Virus record (IMG/VR): IMGVR_UViG_3300025764_000005
Span: 1 to 49,551 of that record
DNA: 49,551 nucleotides
From: a virus
Direction: 5' to 3' (one strand)
A model generated the notes under the pieces. It was not told the origin of the DNA. It worked only from the letters and a program-made list of their open reading frames with translations, and made no database searches. Both the position numbers and the translations under genes were made by a program. Numbering within the stretch: the first letter of the stretch is position 1; the number at the start of each line of letters is the position of its first letter. Of this stretch, positions 1-6,469 are shown in pieces.

Positions 1-445
1 CCTTGCTAACGTAACGTATGTATGCATGACATGCATGTGTGCTATGTGTATATGCTTATGCTTAGTCATGCAATAGTGCGCATATGCAGGGATAAAGCAT
101 GATGCTGTATGCATTCTGCTTATGTCACGCCTAAGATGCAAGCATAGGCACACCTTACGCTTAGCACTCTGCTCTACCCTTCTCCCTATACAGCATGAGC
201 ATGAGAACGGGCAGTAAGAAGGGGTGCCACACTAGCAAGTAGTGTGCACATGAGCCCTCTATATGCGCCCCTCTATGGAAGGCCTCTATATGCGGCCCCC
301 CATATAAGCCTTTCTATATGAAGCCTTTCTAGGATATCCCTATATACGACTTCCTTTGTCTTGATTCCCCCATACTGCACTGTTCCCGTCCTGTATGCAG
401 CAATTGGATAAGATTCTTTTTGTTCGAGCCTAGCGTGTATGAAGA
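1..445. other. Left-end non-coding region rich in ATGCAT/TATGC words
   Basis: No supported gene is present. The first 130 bases are crowded with overlapping TATGC, GCATG and ATGCAT words, and the base composition is more AT-rich than the coding part. If the window is a complete genome with joined ends, this stretch and the right end (49226-49551) form about 850 bases of non-coding DNA between divergent genes, which would suit an origin, a packaging site or a control region. Function is not shown. Confidence 0.5.
251..347. repeat. Degenerate 12-15 bp tandem repeats (CCTCTATATG-like)
   Basis: Roughly seven imperfect units of the type GCC(T)CTCTATATG follow each other: CCTCTATATGC, CCCTCTATGGAAG, GCCTCTATATGC, CCCCATATAA, GCCTTTCTATATGAA, GCCTTTCTAGGAT and CCCTATATA. 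They lie about 100 bases upstream of the first rightward promoter. They could be protein-binding iterons or simply a slipped low-complexity tract. Confidence 0.5.
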
Positions 446-495
446 TTCTTGTTTTGCTATGGTATGATACACTGACATAGGGTAGACTACGTCTA
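446..495 (+). promoter_or_regulatory. Extended -10 promoter with palindromic operator candidate
   Basis: TATGAT at 463-468 is preceded by TGG, giving an extended -10 (TGN-hexamer); there is no good -35. Just downstream, TAGAC-TAC-GTCTA (483-495) is a perfect 5+5 palindrome overlapping the expected start of transcription, so a repressor could act there. It would drive the first rightward gene at 524. Confidence 0.5.
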
Positions 496-523
496 GACCA
501 AACAAACGGAGGAGGATAACGCC

Positions 524-793
524 ATGCGCGCGCCCAGATACCAGCACTCGACAAAAGTCAGCAAAGCTTACCTCGCGCGTATCGAAGCCGAGCGCCTCGC
601 GTCCCTCACGCCAGAAGATCGCGCACGCCAGAACGAATGGGCAGAGCACCTCGCCACCCTCACGGCAGCCGGGCACAAGTTCGGCCCGCCGGAGGAGCCA
701 CGCGCCGGAGTCGGAGACGACTGGGCCGACGATCAGTGGCGGCAGATGACCAAACCCGTGGAGACCGACCACGCCGATCCCGACAACGACTGA
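524..793 (+). CDS. Hypothetical early protein, 89 aa
   Basis: First gene of the rightward block. The start is fixed by a strong ribosome binding site (GGAGGAGG, 512-519) 8 bases upstream. The product is charged, with a basic N-terminal third (Lys/Arg/His), a helical Glu/Arg-rich middle (residues 15-50) and an acidic C-terminus ending in DHADPDND. No known family was recognised. A small soluble, probably helical protein of unknown role. Confidence 0.75.
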   Translation: MRAPRYQHSTKVSKAYLARIEAERLASLTPEDRARQNEWAEHLATLTAAGHKFGPPEEPRAGVGDDWADDQWRQMTKPVETDHADPDND

Positions 794-826
794 CCAAGCA
801 AACGGAAACTGACGGAAGGGGATGCC

Positions 827-1030
827 ATGAAGGCAACAGACCAACCCGACACCTTCTCAATTCGCACAACTGAGATTGTGGTCGAGGGCTACAAACTCCT
901 CATTTGGGGGTATCGCGACGCTTCGGGGCTACTGTGGACGGGCACGGCTCAGGGTGCTACCGACGCAGCACGGCAGGCTGCCGCATTTGGCTACCATGAA
1001 GGCCGCTCTCTCACTCTTTACTCCTACTGA
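827..1030 (+). CDS. Hypothetical protein, 67 aa
   Basis: Second gene of the rightward block, 33 bases after the first, with GGAAGGGG upstream of the ATG. The first half looks like beta strands (residues 11-45: EIVVEGYKLLIWGY...LLWTGTAQG) and a short helix follows, so a small folded domain is likely. No family recognised. Confidence 0.7.
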   Translation: MKATDQPDTFSIRTTEIVVEGYKLLIWGYRDASGLLWTGTAQGATDAARQAAAFGYHEGRSLTLYSY

Positions 1031-1058
1031 CAAGACCCACCCAGCCAAGGGAGACGTG

Positions 1059-1220
1059 ATGACCGCACAGCACAAGACCGATAAGGCCGAAAGGCTGGCC
1101 GCTTTTGCGGCAGCACTCGCCAAATGGCAAGCACTTGATTCGCGCTCAGAGCTAGGCTCCTCCATGCTGCGCTTCACTCGCCACAACAACACGCCAGTTC
1201 AACACAAGGAAACGCCATGA
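1059..1220 (+). CDS. Hypothetical protein, 53 aa, with LDSRSELGSSM motif
   Basis: The ATG at 1059 sits directly behind a recurrent leader (ACCCAGCCAAGGGAGAC, 1040-1056), which makes this start more likely than in-frame upstream codons. The helical protein contains W-x2-LDSRSELGSSM near residues 25-37. Almost the same motif occurs in the gene at 2035, so the two are probably diverged paralogues. Its end overlaps the next gene (ATGA). Confidence 0.65.
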   Translation: MTAQHKTDKAERLAAFAAALAKWQALDSRSELGSSMLRFTRHNNTPVQHKETP

Positions 1221-1525
1221 CTCCCACCCCGTTCACCGATCAAGCACTTGAATACGTCGACAATATGGACTACATGACCAGCGATGAATTGACCTTGTGC
1301 TTCAAGCTATACGCCGACGCAGGGCGCGCCGATGCGAACGTAGCGCAGGCAGACGCAGAATTGGACTATGCCGAAGCATTCTTGGACGGGCGCGATGCCG
1401 TATCCCAAATACGTTCGATTATCCGCAACGCAAACGCCCGCAGGGCACACACCGAGCGCGCCAGCGACCTTACCTTTGAAGACTATGTCTATCCGCGTGG
1501 ATGGCGTCCGGGAAGCCTCGGATGA
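1217..1525 (+). CDS. Hypothetical protein, 102 aa
   Basis: Starts inside the stop of the previous gene (ATGA overlap), so translation is probably coupled. Acidic and mostly helical, with Ala/Asp-rich stretches (residues 33-60) that could form a short coiled coil. No family recognised. Confidence 0.7.
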   Translation: MTPTPFTDQALEYVDNMDYMTSDELTLCFKLYADAGRADANVAQADAELDYAEAFLDGRDAVSQIRSIIRNANARRAHTERASDLTFEDYVYPRGWRPGSLG

Positions 1526-1677
1526 AGACTTACATCGTAACCCTGTGGACAACGGCGGGCCACCAGATTCGTACCATCGTTTATGTGAACAAGGGGGGGA
1601 GCCCAGAAGCGCGAGCGAAGATGCTTCGCTCGGAGTACGCACTCCAGCCAAACAGAGTGAGAGTTGAGGAGCGATGA
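1522..1677 (+). CDS. Hypothetical protein, 51 aa
   Basis: Short gene held between two ATGA overlaps: its ATG lies in the previous stop and its stop contains the next ATG. It begins MKTYIVTLWTTAGHQIRTIV, a strand-rich start, followed by a basic helix (PEARAKMLRSEYAL). This looks like a small alpha/beta domain of the kind seen in short phage proteins. Function unknown. Confidence 0.65.
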   Translation: MKTYIVTLWTTAGHQIRTIVYVNKGGSPEARAKMLRSEYALQPNRVRVEER

Positions 1678-1922
1678 AGGCATCACAATATGTATACGGC
1701 AGGCACATACGAGACACCAACGCGGAAAGCTGCTGGAACGTTGCCACGTGTCACACCACTGGCGACGCAGCACTGATAGCAGCACTCCTCAACGATCACG
1801 CCGAAGCAACGGATGGACCCGTGCGGTATGGGACCACAACGAGCAAGCTGGCACCTTACAAGTACGAGGGGGGGGGCGTTCTGATCAACAGGAAGTATAG
1901 CGGATTTATCGGCAGGCTTTGA
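1674..1922 (+). CDS. Hypothetical protein, 82 aa
   Basis: Coupled to the previous gene by an ATGA overlap. Residues 20-50 look helical (GDAALIAALLNDHAEA). A run of nine G at about 1868-1876 encodes Gly-Gly-Gly and is a plausible slippage site; a +1 or -1 slip would change the last 17 residues. No family recognised. Confidence 0.65.
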   Translation: MKASQYVYGRHIRDTNAESCWNVATCHTTGDAALIAALLNDHAEATDGPVRYGTTTSKLAPYKYEGGGVLINRKYSGFIGRL

Positions 1923-2034
1923 AGGCCCAAGCGATACCCGCAACACTCCCGCAGGAGCCCCGTAGGGCGGCGCGTAAAGCGCAAGCGGCGAGGTAGGCTC
2001 TACACACAACAGCCACGAGACAGGAGCGCACACC
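1923..2034. other. Short intergenic spacer
   Basis: About 110 bases with no gene. It ends in the ribosome binding site ACAGGAG of the next gene. No convincing promoter was seen. Confidence 0.4.
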
Positions 2035-2223
2035 ATGAAGCTCGACGCACGCACCTTCGAACAAGCCGCTCTCTGGGCCGCTTACTCGGCCCCCGGTGCC
2101 GACTGGCGCAAGCTGGACGCACGCAGCGAGCTAGGCGCATCAATGCAGCTCGCTACCGTGAGACTGCGTGACGCAATGCCGGCCGCAGTTCAGACCGTCG
2201 CCTACGTTGAGGTAGTTCAATGA
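2035..2223 (+). CDS. Hypothetical protein, 62 aa, with LDARSELGASM motif
   Basis: ATG preceded by AGGAGC at a normal distance. Carries W-x2-LDARSELGASM around residues 24-37, matching the motif in the 53-aa protein at 1059 (LDSRSELGSSM). The flanks differ, so the motif is probably the functional core. No database family was recognised. Confidence 0.65.
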   Translation: MKLDARTFEQAALWAAYSAPGADWRKLDARSELGASMQLATVRLRDAMPAAVQTVAYVEVVQ

Positions 2224-2269
2224 TCGCCACGCAGTACACGACTGACACGAGACAAAAGGAGCGGGAACG

Positions 2270-2653
2270 ATGATGTACAAGAACCGCACGTGGTGTATCT
2301 ACGACGCGTCAGAACTGACGCCCGAAGAACTGGCCGAGAAGCTAACGCAGCACACCTGGACGACCTGCACCGCGTTTCAGCGTGGCCCGGTGTTGTACCT
2401 GAACGACAGCACCAGCGAAGACGGCGCATTCGAGTGTGCCATGGTGGAGGTCTTCGTACAGCACTCTGATACGGAGGTCTCTGGCATACAGTTTGAAAGC
2501 GTAACCTTCGGCTGGATGACGGAATTGAAGGCCGCTTGTCTAATCCGCAGGTATGACGACGCCGACGAACGGGAGAAGCTCGCCGCAGACTTTGGGAGCA
2601 ACGTAACGGCCAAACTGCACGCTCCGGGCAACTACTGCCCCGCGTGCGCATAA
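2270..2653 (+). CDS. Hypothetical protein with C-terminal CPAC, 127 aa
   Basis: Starts ATGATG behind AAAAGGAGCGGG. It has a mixed alpha/beta sequence with a central strand-rich part (residues 40-80) and ends NYCPACA. A lone terminal CxxC could bind metal with partner cysteines such as Cys9, Cys33 or Cys56. No family recognised. Confidence 0.7.
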   Translation: MMYKNRTWCIYDASELTPEELAEKLTQHTWTTCTAFQRGPVLYLNDSTSEDGAFECAMVEVFVQHSDTEVSGIQFESVTFGWMTELKAACLIRRYDDADEREKLAADFGSNVTAKLHAPGNYCPACA

Positions 2654-2667
2654 CGGAGGTATGAACG

Positions 2668-2952
2668 ATGAGCAAGCATACACCCGGACCGTGGACAGCC
2701 AGAGAAGCCTACGACAACGGCGAGCCCTGCGGCATGGTGATTGGGCCGATGGAGTATGACCTTGTGATGAGTCTTGAAGACGAGAACATCGCGAACGCCA
2801 AACTTATTGCTCTTGCTCCGGCCATGTTCGATGCGCTGCTCGCACTCCTGACGGCCCGCAAGGAGTCAACAGAAGCCTTCCGGCGGCGGAGCTACAAGCC
2901 AGACGTGCAGACTGTGTTTGATCTTGTCGAGCGCGAAGCGGGGGAGGAATAG
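2668..2952 (+). CDS. Conserved phage protein of the HTPGPW/ANAKLIALAP type, 94 aa
   Basis: The N-terminus reads KHTPGPWTAREAYDNG and residues 41-58 read IANAKLIALAPAMFDALLA. This pairing (HTPGPW near the start, then a NA(K/R)LIA-AP-ALE-like helix) is a very common architecture of small uncharacterised phage proteins. The function of that family is unknown to me. SD ACGGAGG lies upstream. The neighbour at 2956 starts 3 bases after the stop. Confidence 0.75.
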   Translation: MSKHTPGPWTAREAYDNGEPCGMVIGPMEYDLVMSLEDENIANAKLIALAPAMFDALLALLTARKESTEAFRRRSYKPDVQTVFDLVEREAGEE

Positions 2953-2955
2953 ACA

Positions 2956-3162
2956 GTGACTCTTGAGGAAGTAATCGCCCGCAGTCTGCCCGCGACCATA
3001 GAGTATCGAGGCACCCTCGCGGTCTTTACCATCGACTACCTGCCGGACAATTCACCTAGCGAACGGTTCCGCGCACGGAACGGGCCGCCCTTTGCGGGAA
3101 TGGTATTCGGCCCCGGCGGAGAGCACACGCCGCAGGACGGCTGGCAGCTAAAGAACGCTTGA
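2956..3162 (+). CDS. Hypothetical protein, 68 aa
   Basis: GTG start 3 bases after the preceding stop; the preceding gene's last codons (GGGGGAGGAA) supply the ribosome binding site. Looks like a small beta-rich domain (TIEYRGTLAVFTIDYL...FAGMVFGPGG). No family recognised. Confidence 0.65.
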   Translation: MTLEEVIARSLPATIEYRGTLAVFTIDYLPDNSPSERFRARNGPPFAGMVFGPGGEHTPQDGWQLKNA

Positions 3163-3188
3163 CTACACCATGCGATGTGCTGTAGAAT
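3159..3188 (+). promoter_or_regulatory. Sigma-70-like promoter
   Basis: TTGACT (3159-3164), an 18-base spacer, then TAGAAT (3183-3188). The -35 overlaps the stop of the previous gene. It reads rightward into the gene at 3216 and would re-initiate transcription in the middle of the small-gene block. Confidence 0.6.
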
Positions 3189-3215
3189 TGACTAACGCAA
3201 ACGGAGGGAACGGGC

Positions 3216-3392
3216 ATGAATCTGGGACCGGCATGTAAAGCGTATGACGCCATCCACCACCGCCAATATGTGAAGACGTTCTATGCAGACGCAGCCCTCG
3301 CTGAGAAGGATTGCATTATTGAGGAGCTGGGGGCTGAACTTGATGAAGCCCTGGCTAAGGCCGCCGTGGTCGCCGCCCAGGCGGCCCGATGA
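3216..3392 (+). CDS. Hypothetical helical protein, 58 aa
   Basis: Short gene with a clear ribosome binding site (ACGGAGGGAA, 3201-3210) and the promoter at 3159 just upstream. The sequence MNLGPACKAYDAIHHRQYVK is followed by a long amphipathic helix (residues 25-58, Ala/Glu/Leu-rich) likely to form a coiled coil. Ends with an ATGA overlap into the next gene. Confidence 0.65.
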   Translation: MNLGPACKAYDAIHHRQYVKTFYADAALAEKDCIIEELGAELDEALAKAAVVAAQAAR

Positions 3393-3571
3393 GGATCGCT
3401 CTCATCGAAGCCCATCCAACCATGTTCCCCAGCGAGGAGTACATCGGCAAGGGCAAGCAGGCCAGGCTCGACATCGCCATTGATGCGACTGCCGTAAAGG
3501 GCAAGGCGGAGATGCCGACACCGAGGCCCCAGCAGATGCCGGGGCAAATCGGAATGGCCGACAAAGAGTGA
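3389..3571 (+). CDS. Hypothetical protein, 60 aa
   Basis: Starts in the previous stop (ATGA). Small basic protein with a Pro/Met-rich C-terminal half (MPTPRPQQMPGQIG) that is probably unstructured. The stop codon abuts a GC-rich hairpin (3571-3598). No family recognised. Confidence 0.55.
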   Translation: MRIALIEAHPTMFPSEEYIGKGKQARLDIAIDATAVKGKAEMPTPRPQQMPGQIGMADKE

Positions 3572-3598
3572 GGGCCGGGGGCGCAACCCCCCAGCCCT
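3571..3598 (+). terminator. GC-rich hairpin after a stop codon
   Basis: AGGGC (3571-3575) pairs with GCCCT (3594-3598) and GGGGG (3577-3581) pairs with CCCCC (3588-3592), with one C-A mismatch and a six-base loop. No T-run follows, so it may be a weak or U-less terminator, an RNA-stability hairpin, or a divider between transcripts. Confidence 0.4.
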
Positions 3599-3602
3599 CT
3601 GT

Positions 3603-3656
3603 CCACCCAGCCAAGAGCAGACAGTTTGAGAGTCTACACCCAGCCAAGAGGAGACA
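3603..3656 (+). repeat. Two tandem copies of the CACCCAGCCAAG leader
   Basis: CACCCAGCCAAGAGCAGACA (3604-3623) and CACCCAGCCAAGAGGAGACA (3637-3656) differ by one base and lie 13 bases apart. The second copy contains a proper GAGGAG ribosome binding site for the gene at 3659; the first has a C in the SD (GAGCAG) and no gene, so it may be a decayed start signal left after gene loss. Related leaders occur at 1040, 4877 and on the minus strand near 13346-13363. Confidence 0.7.
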
Positions 3657-3658
3657 CA

Positions 3659-3817
3659 ATGTTCAGGATTACCGTATACGCCGCCCTGCTGCTCGCCGCA
3701 GCCCTCGCGCTGCGCCAGCTTGACGGCAGCCTCCCGCAAGTCATCCCCCTCGCTTTCGCGCTAGTTGTCGTGCCGCTAGTGGCGCTTCACCTTCTCCTGA
3801 AGGACGTGACCTCGTGA
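3659..3817 (+). CDS. Small membrane protein, two TM segments, 52 aa
   Basis: ATG at 3659 directly follows the recurrent leader with GAGGAG. Two hydrophobic stretches (residues 4-19, and 29-47 with IPLAFALVVVPLVALHLLL) are separated by a short polar loop, so an inner-membrane hairpin topology is likely. Could be holin-like or a host-membrane modulator; nothing decides between these. Its stop overlaps the next start (GTGA). Confidence 0.6.
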   Translation: MFRITVYAALLLAAALALRQLDGSLPQVIPLAFALVVVPLVALHLLLKDVTS

Positions 3818-4008
3818 CTGCCACCGCCACACCCACAGCCACCTACTGCCCCAACTGCGCAGCTAACGCCGATCAGTCCCGGCACTCAGACCAGAGAGGA
3901 GATTGGGGAGCCGCAGACGATGTAGTTATCTGCAACAACTGCAACACCACTTACGGACACGCTGTCACCGTAGGCTATTTTATCGAGGAATACGAGGCGA
4001 CGCCATGA
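3814..4008 (+). CDS. Zinc-ribbon protein, 64 aa
   Basis: GTG start within the previous stop. Contains CPNC (residues 13-16) and CNNC (residues 40-43), spaced as a classic zinc ribbon. Small proteins of this kind bind nucleic acid or protein partners, but no target is visible. Ends with an ATGA overlap. Confidence 0.7.
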   Translation: MTATATPTATYCPNCAANADQSRHSDQRGDWGAADDVVICNNCNTTYGHAVTVGYFIEEYEATP

Positions 4009-4358
4009 GCGCCGTAGAGGAGTACCGGGAGTCAGGCGAGTGCATCTATCACGACATGGAGGCAACTGTGAGCACCACATATATCAACAGGGAAGAGGCC
4101 GGAGTTTCGGTGCGCCCTTCCAACCTCGACGAGGTACACGTAAGCGTCACGACGAGCAGCACGCATGTCCTTTCATATGGTAAGGCCATGCGCATGTACT
4201 TTGACATCGACTCAGGAGACGCGCTAGATGATCTCATTGCGGTGCTGATCGAGGCTCGTGGCGTCGTGGCCATTGAGGCTAATCGGCGGTGGACCGAAGA
4301 GATCAAGGAAGACGCTGATAGCGAGTTGGTCGGCAATCCGAAAGAAGAGGCGGCGTGA
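4005..4358 (+). CDS. Hypothetical protein with MSAVEEYR N-terminus, 117 aa
   Basis: The ATG lies inside the previous stop. Begins MSAVEEYRESGE; the gene at 46760 begins MSAVEEYRLAAD with a similar start context, so the two 5' ends may share ancestry. The rest looks alpha/beta with strands at residues 20-60 and an acidic helix at the end. No family recognised. Confidence 0.7.
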   Translation: MSAVEEYRESGECIYHDMEATVSTTYINREEAGVSVRPSNLDEVHVSVTTSSTHVLSYGKAMRMYFDIDSGDALDDLIAVLIEARGVVAIEANRRWTEEIKEDADSELVGNPKEEAA

Positions 4359-4564
4359 TGACCTATGAGGAGTATCTCGACGAGAAGGCGTGGAACCTTT
4401 TTCAAGAGCACATGCACGCCTTAGAGGTCGAGGAGGCCGAGAAGGATCGCATCATAGACGAGGCCCTACTTGAGGAGGAATGTCCGACCTGCTTCGGTCA
4501 CGGAGGCTGCGCCGATTGCATGAACGAGGACTCTTCCGACGATTGCGCTGTGCCGATATGTTGA
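4355..4564 (+). CDS. Acidic Cys-rich protein with DnaJ-like CxxC motifs, 69 aa
   Basis: GTG/ATG start overlapping the previous stop. An acidic helical half (residues 1-42) leads into CPTCFGHGGCADC, whose CxxCxGxG pattern recalls the DnaJ zinc-finger repeat. More cysteines (DDCAVPIC) close the protein. Probably zinc-binding; J-domain function is not implied. Overlaps the next gene by 7 bases. Confidence 0.65.
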   Translation: MMTYEEYLDEKAWNLFQEHMHALEVEEAEKDRIIDEALLEEECPTCFGHGGCADCMNEDSSDDCAVPIC

Positions 4565-4812
4565 CGTGTAGACAGTGCAAAGATCGGGTCTGCCCCGACA
4601 TGGGGAGCGGCGGGCCGGGCTGTGAGGACTTCACCAGCGAGGCCATCGAGGAGGAGCCCACGGAGTGGCAGCCCACGCTTGAGGACTACGGGGAGCTTGA
4701 GGCTCGTTACGAGGACATCACAGAGGACCTAGGCCGTGCGAATGCACGTATCGCGGGATTTGAGAACGCCATAGCCGAGCTGGTGCGATGGGCACAGGAC
4801 GAGCGGCCATGA
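4558..4812 (+). CDS. Zn-module protein with coiled coil, 84 aa
   Basis: ATG at 4558 overlaps the end of the previous gene. LTCRQCKDRVCPDMGSGGPGC gives four cysteines in the CxxC...C...C pattern seen in several other genes of this window (5494, 7631, 8841, 10456, 14177, 42615). An acidic segment and a helix (residues 45-80) follow. The order (Zn module first, helix second) is reversed relative to the other members. Function unknown. Confidence 0.6.
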   Translation: MLTCRQCKDRVCPDMGSGGPGCEDFTSEAIEEEPTEWQPTLEDYGELEARYEDITEDLGRANARIAGFENAIAELVRWAQDERP

Positions 4813-4874
4813 TTTGGCTCTATATCGCCATCCTCATAATCGGCTGGCGAATCTTCGTCGGCCGCTACAACTGA
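4809..4874 (+). CDS. Tiny single-TM membrane peptide, 21 aa
   Basis: ATG in the stop of the previous gene (ATGA). Translates as MIWLYIAILIIGWRIFVGRY plus Asn: one hydrophobic helix with a basic C-terminal end. Tight coupling and the membrane signature make it a credible gene despite its size. Role unknown. Confidence 0.5.
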   Translation: MIWLYIAILIIGWRIFVGRYN

Positions 4875-4898
4875 AACACCCAGCCAGGGGAGCGAACC

Positions 4899-5069
4899 AT
4901 GGAAACGATGTATAAAAATGCACCACCAATCGAAGAGACCGAACCGGAATTCTGTAAGCGCAAGATGCAGGACCGGGGTGTCTTCATCGGCGAGCAGAAG
5001 GCCACGATCCTTAAGCTGAGGCGCGCTCTTGGAGCCATCGAAGAGATATTGGATGAGGTGCTCGCGTGA
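4899..5069 (+). CDS. Hypothetical helical protein, 56 aa
   Basis: Begins behind the recurrent leader ACACCCAGCCAGGGGAGC (4877-4894), which fixes the start. Acidic N-terminus, then a long basic/acidic helix (residues 30-56) suitable for a coiled coil. Its stop overlaps the next GTG (GTGA). Confidence 0.65.
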   Translation: METMYKNAPPIEETEPEFCKRKMQDRGVFIGEQKATILKLRRALGAIEEILDEVLA

Positions 5070-5497
5070 AAGACCCGCTCACCAGCACGCGCACCACGAC
5101 CGGCCGAGGCGGCGGTACCTATGGGTCGCCCACCGGCACGGCGAAAGCACGCGGCGGCGCACACGTCCTGTATGTGCCCATCGAGCGCCGCTGTGGGTGT
5201 GGGAACCTCCTCAGCGGTTACAATCTTGAGACGAGCTGCGAGCTGTGCCTGAAGAGGCAGAGGCGGGCCGAGGCGAGCCCCAGGCCCAAGGGTGGGTCTA
5301 TCGTGCCCGAGGTGAGGGAGCGCCTACTGTCCCACCCCGACTTCACCGACTACTACGGATACTATGGGAGCCAGGGCTGGTCGGAGAAGAAGGTAAGCTG
5401 TGCCATGAGCGCCGCTAAGCGGTATTTCGGCCGAAGAGGCGTGATGCTGGTTTCCAAGCGTGGCTCAGGTTACAAACTACAGGGAGAGACGCCGTGA
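5066..5497 (+). CDS. Zinc-binding, possibly winged-helix protein, 143 aa
   Basis: GTG start coupled to the previous gene. Gly/Thr-rich N-terminus (residues 1-33), then CGCG...CELC (about residues 43-62), a probable zinc ribbon. The C-terminal part (EKKVSCAMSAAKRYFGRRG, then VSKRGSGYKL) has helix-then-hairpin character that could be a DNA-binding winged helix. No family recognised. Overlaps the next gene (GTGA). Confidence 0.65.
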   Translation: MKDPLTSTRTTTGRGGGTYGSPTGTAKARGGAHVLYVPIERRCGCGNLLSGYNLETSCELCLKRQRRAEASPRPKGGSIVPEVRERLLSHPDFTDYYGYYGSQGWSEKKVSCAMSAAKRYFGRRGVMLVSKRGSGYKLQGETP

Positions 5498-5841
5498 GCG
5501 ACGCAGTACACGCATGGGAGAACAGCCACGTCGAGGTCTACTCAGATGAGCTTGTTGCGCTGGGAAACGCCATGGAGGACGAGCTTGTAGCCCGCATCGC
5601 CGCGCTGGAGGCCAAGCTGACGTGGGCAATGGGGCTCAATGCCTGTATCGAGCATGCTCGTGCAGAACGGGCCGAGGCCGAGCTGGCCGCGCTGCGGGAG
5701 ATGCTGACACATACCTGCGGGAACTGTCGCAAGTGGACCACCAACCTCTGCGCCGTGGCGTGGAAGGATGGTGACGAATCTTGGGTTGGAGCAGGCGACC
5801 ACGACGACTATTGCCCTTATTGGCAGCCACGCAAGGAGTGA
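5494..5841 (+). CDS. Coiled coil plus C-terminal CxxC...C...CxxW Zn module, 115 aa
   Basis: GTG start in the previous stop. Residues 20-75 are helical with AERAEAELAALREML, a coiled coil. The C-terminus reads CGNCRKW...C...DDYCPYW, the small zinc module of form CxxCxxW...C...CxxW common in short phage proteins. The same helix-plus-module layout recurs at 8841 and 10456. A partner-binding adaptor is a guess. Confidence 0.7.
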   Translation: MSDAVHAWENSHVEVYSDELVALGNAMEDELVARIAALEAKLTWAMGLNACIEHARAERAEAELAALREMLTHTCGNCRKWTTNLCAVAWKDGDESWVGAGDHDDYCPYWQPRKE

Positions 5842-5857
5842 GCGAACGCAACGCTAC

Positions 5858-5887
5858 TTGACACCTGAGTACCACTAGGATTACACT
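5858..5887 (+). promoter_or_regulatory. Sigma-70-like promoter
   Basis: TTGACA (5858-5863), an 18-base spacer and TACACT (5882-5887), placed in the only sizeable gap before the HTH gene at 5922. This is the best consensus -35 in the window. Confidence 0.65.
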
Positions 5888-5921
5888 GCACGAGACAGAG
5901 GGCGATCAAGGAGGTGATGTA

Positions 5922-6209
5922 ATGCCGAGGCCGAGAGTTACCGTAGATGATGTCCCCGGAGAACTCTACGTGAATGGGAGACAGGTTTGCCTTAAGTTCA
6001 AAATCAGTCCCCAATATCTAGGGACCCTAAAGCACATGGAGGGCTTCCCTTACCTGACGATTCCCGGCGGGGAGGCACGCTATCTCATTTCTGAACTAAG
6101 GGAGTGGATGAGTACCCGGGGCGAAGAAGACAAAGAGCGTAAGCGACCGGCGCAAGTGGCCCGAGCTGAAGCTGCGCGCGACGCCATCGGTAAGAACGGA
6201 AAAGAATAG
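5922..6209 (+). CDS. Excisionase/AlpA-like winged HTH DNA-binding protein, 95 aa
   Basis: The start is fixed by AAGGAGGTGAT, a near-perfect SD, and the gene has its own promoter at 5858. Residues 22-65 (VCLKFKISPQYLGTLK...GFPYLTIPGGEARYLISELREWM) follow the pattern of small MerR/excisionase-type HTHs: helix-turn-helix, a GFPY-x-I wing, then ...L.EW. The C-terminal 30 residues are basic. It may act as a transcription regulator or recombination directionality factor; separate transcription fits a regulator. Confidence 0.65.
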   Translation: MPRPRVTVDDVPGELYVNGRQVCLKFKISPQYLGTLKHMEGFPYLTIPGGEARYLISELREWMSTRGEEDKERKRPAQVARAEAARDAIGKNGKE

Positions 6210-6219
6210 GAGGGGAGAT

Positions 6220-6384
6220 GTGCCAAGCGATTCAACTGATTCAACTGCCGCCTGTATGCACTGTGGGACTGAGCTTGACCTGATGCCAGTGGTCACGTTC
6301 GAGGGGTACGTCTGTGGGGGTTGTAAGACGGATGTAACGCTAAGACTGCCCGATGCGGTGCTGACAGTCACACTCGCAGCCTGA
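6220..6384 (+). CDS. Zinc-ribbon protein, 54 aa
   Basis: GTG start 6-8 bases behind GAGGGGAG. Begins PSDSTDSTAAC and contains CMHC and CGGC separated by 18 residues, a compact zinc ribbon with a beta-rich tail (VTLRLPDAVLTVTLAA). An overlapping ATG two bases upstream opens only a short out-of-frame reading. Last rightward gene before the terminator. Confidence 0.6.
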   Translation: MPSDSTDSTAACMHCGTELDLMPVVTFEGYVCGGCKTDVTLRLPDAVLTVTLAA

Positions 6385-6392
6385 CGAATCGA

Positions 6393-6425
6393 GGGGCTGG
6401 GGGATCGCTCTCCCAGCCCCTTTCT
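6393..6425 (+). terminator. Rho-independent terminator between convergent blocks
   Basis: GGGGCTGGG (6393-6401) pairs perfectly with CCCAGCCCC (6412-6420), followed by TTTCT. It ends the rightward small-gene operon and faces the 3' end of the leftward replication operon (6470). Confidence 0.75.
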
Positions 6426-6469
6426 CTGCCCCAATACCTACTCCAAGCCACCAGTACCCTATGGAGCCC

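Noticed and set aside
481-495. GGGTAG at 480-485 as a sixth member of the GGAGGGTAG promoter family
   Set aside because: It lacks the GGA part and there is no -10 hexamer 19 bases downstream; it is better explained as part of the TAGAC-TAC-GTCTA palindrome.
273-844. Leftward open frames over the left non-coding region and first gene
   Set aside because: They run opposite to a gene with strong SD and promoter, have no SD, and their sequence is low in plausible domain content.
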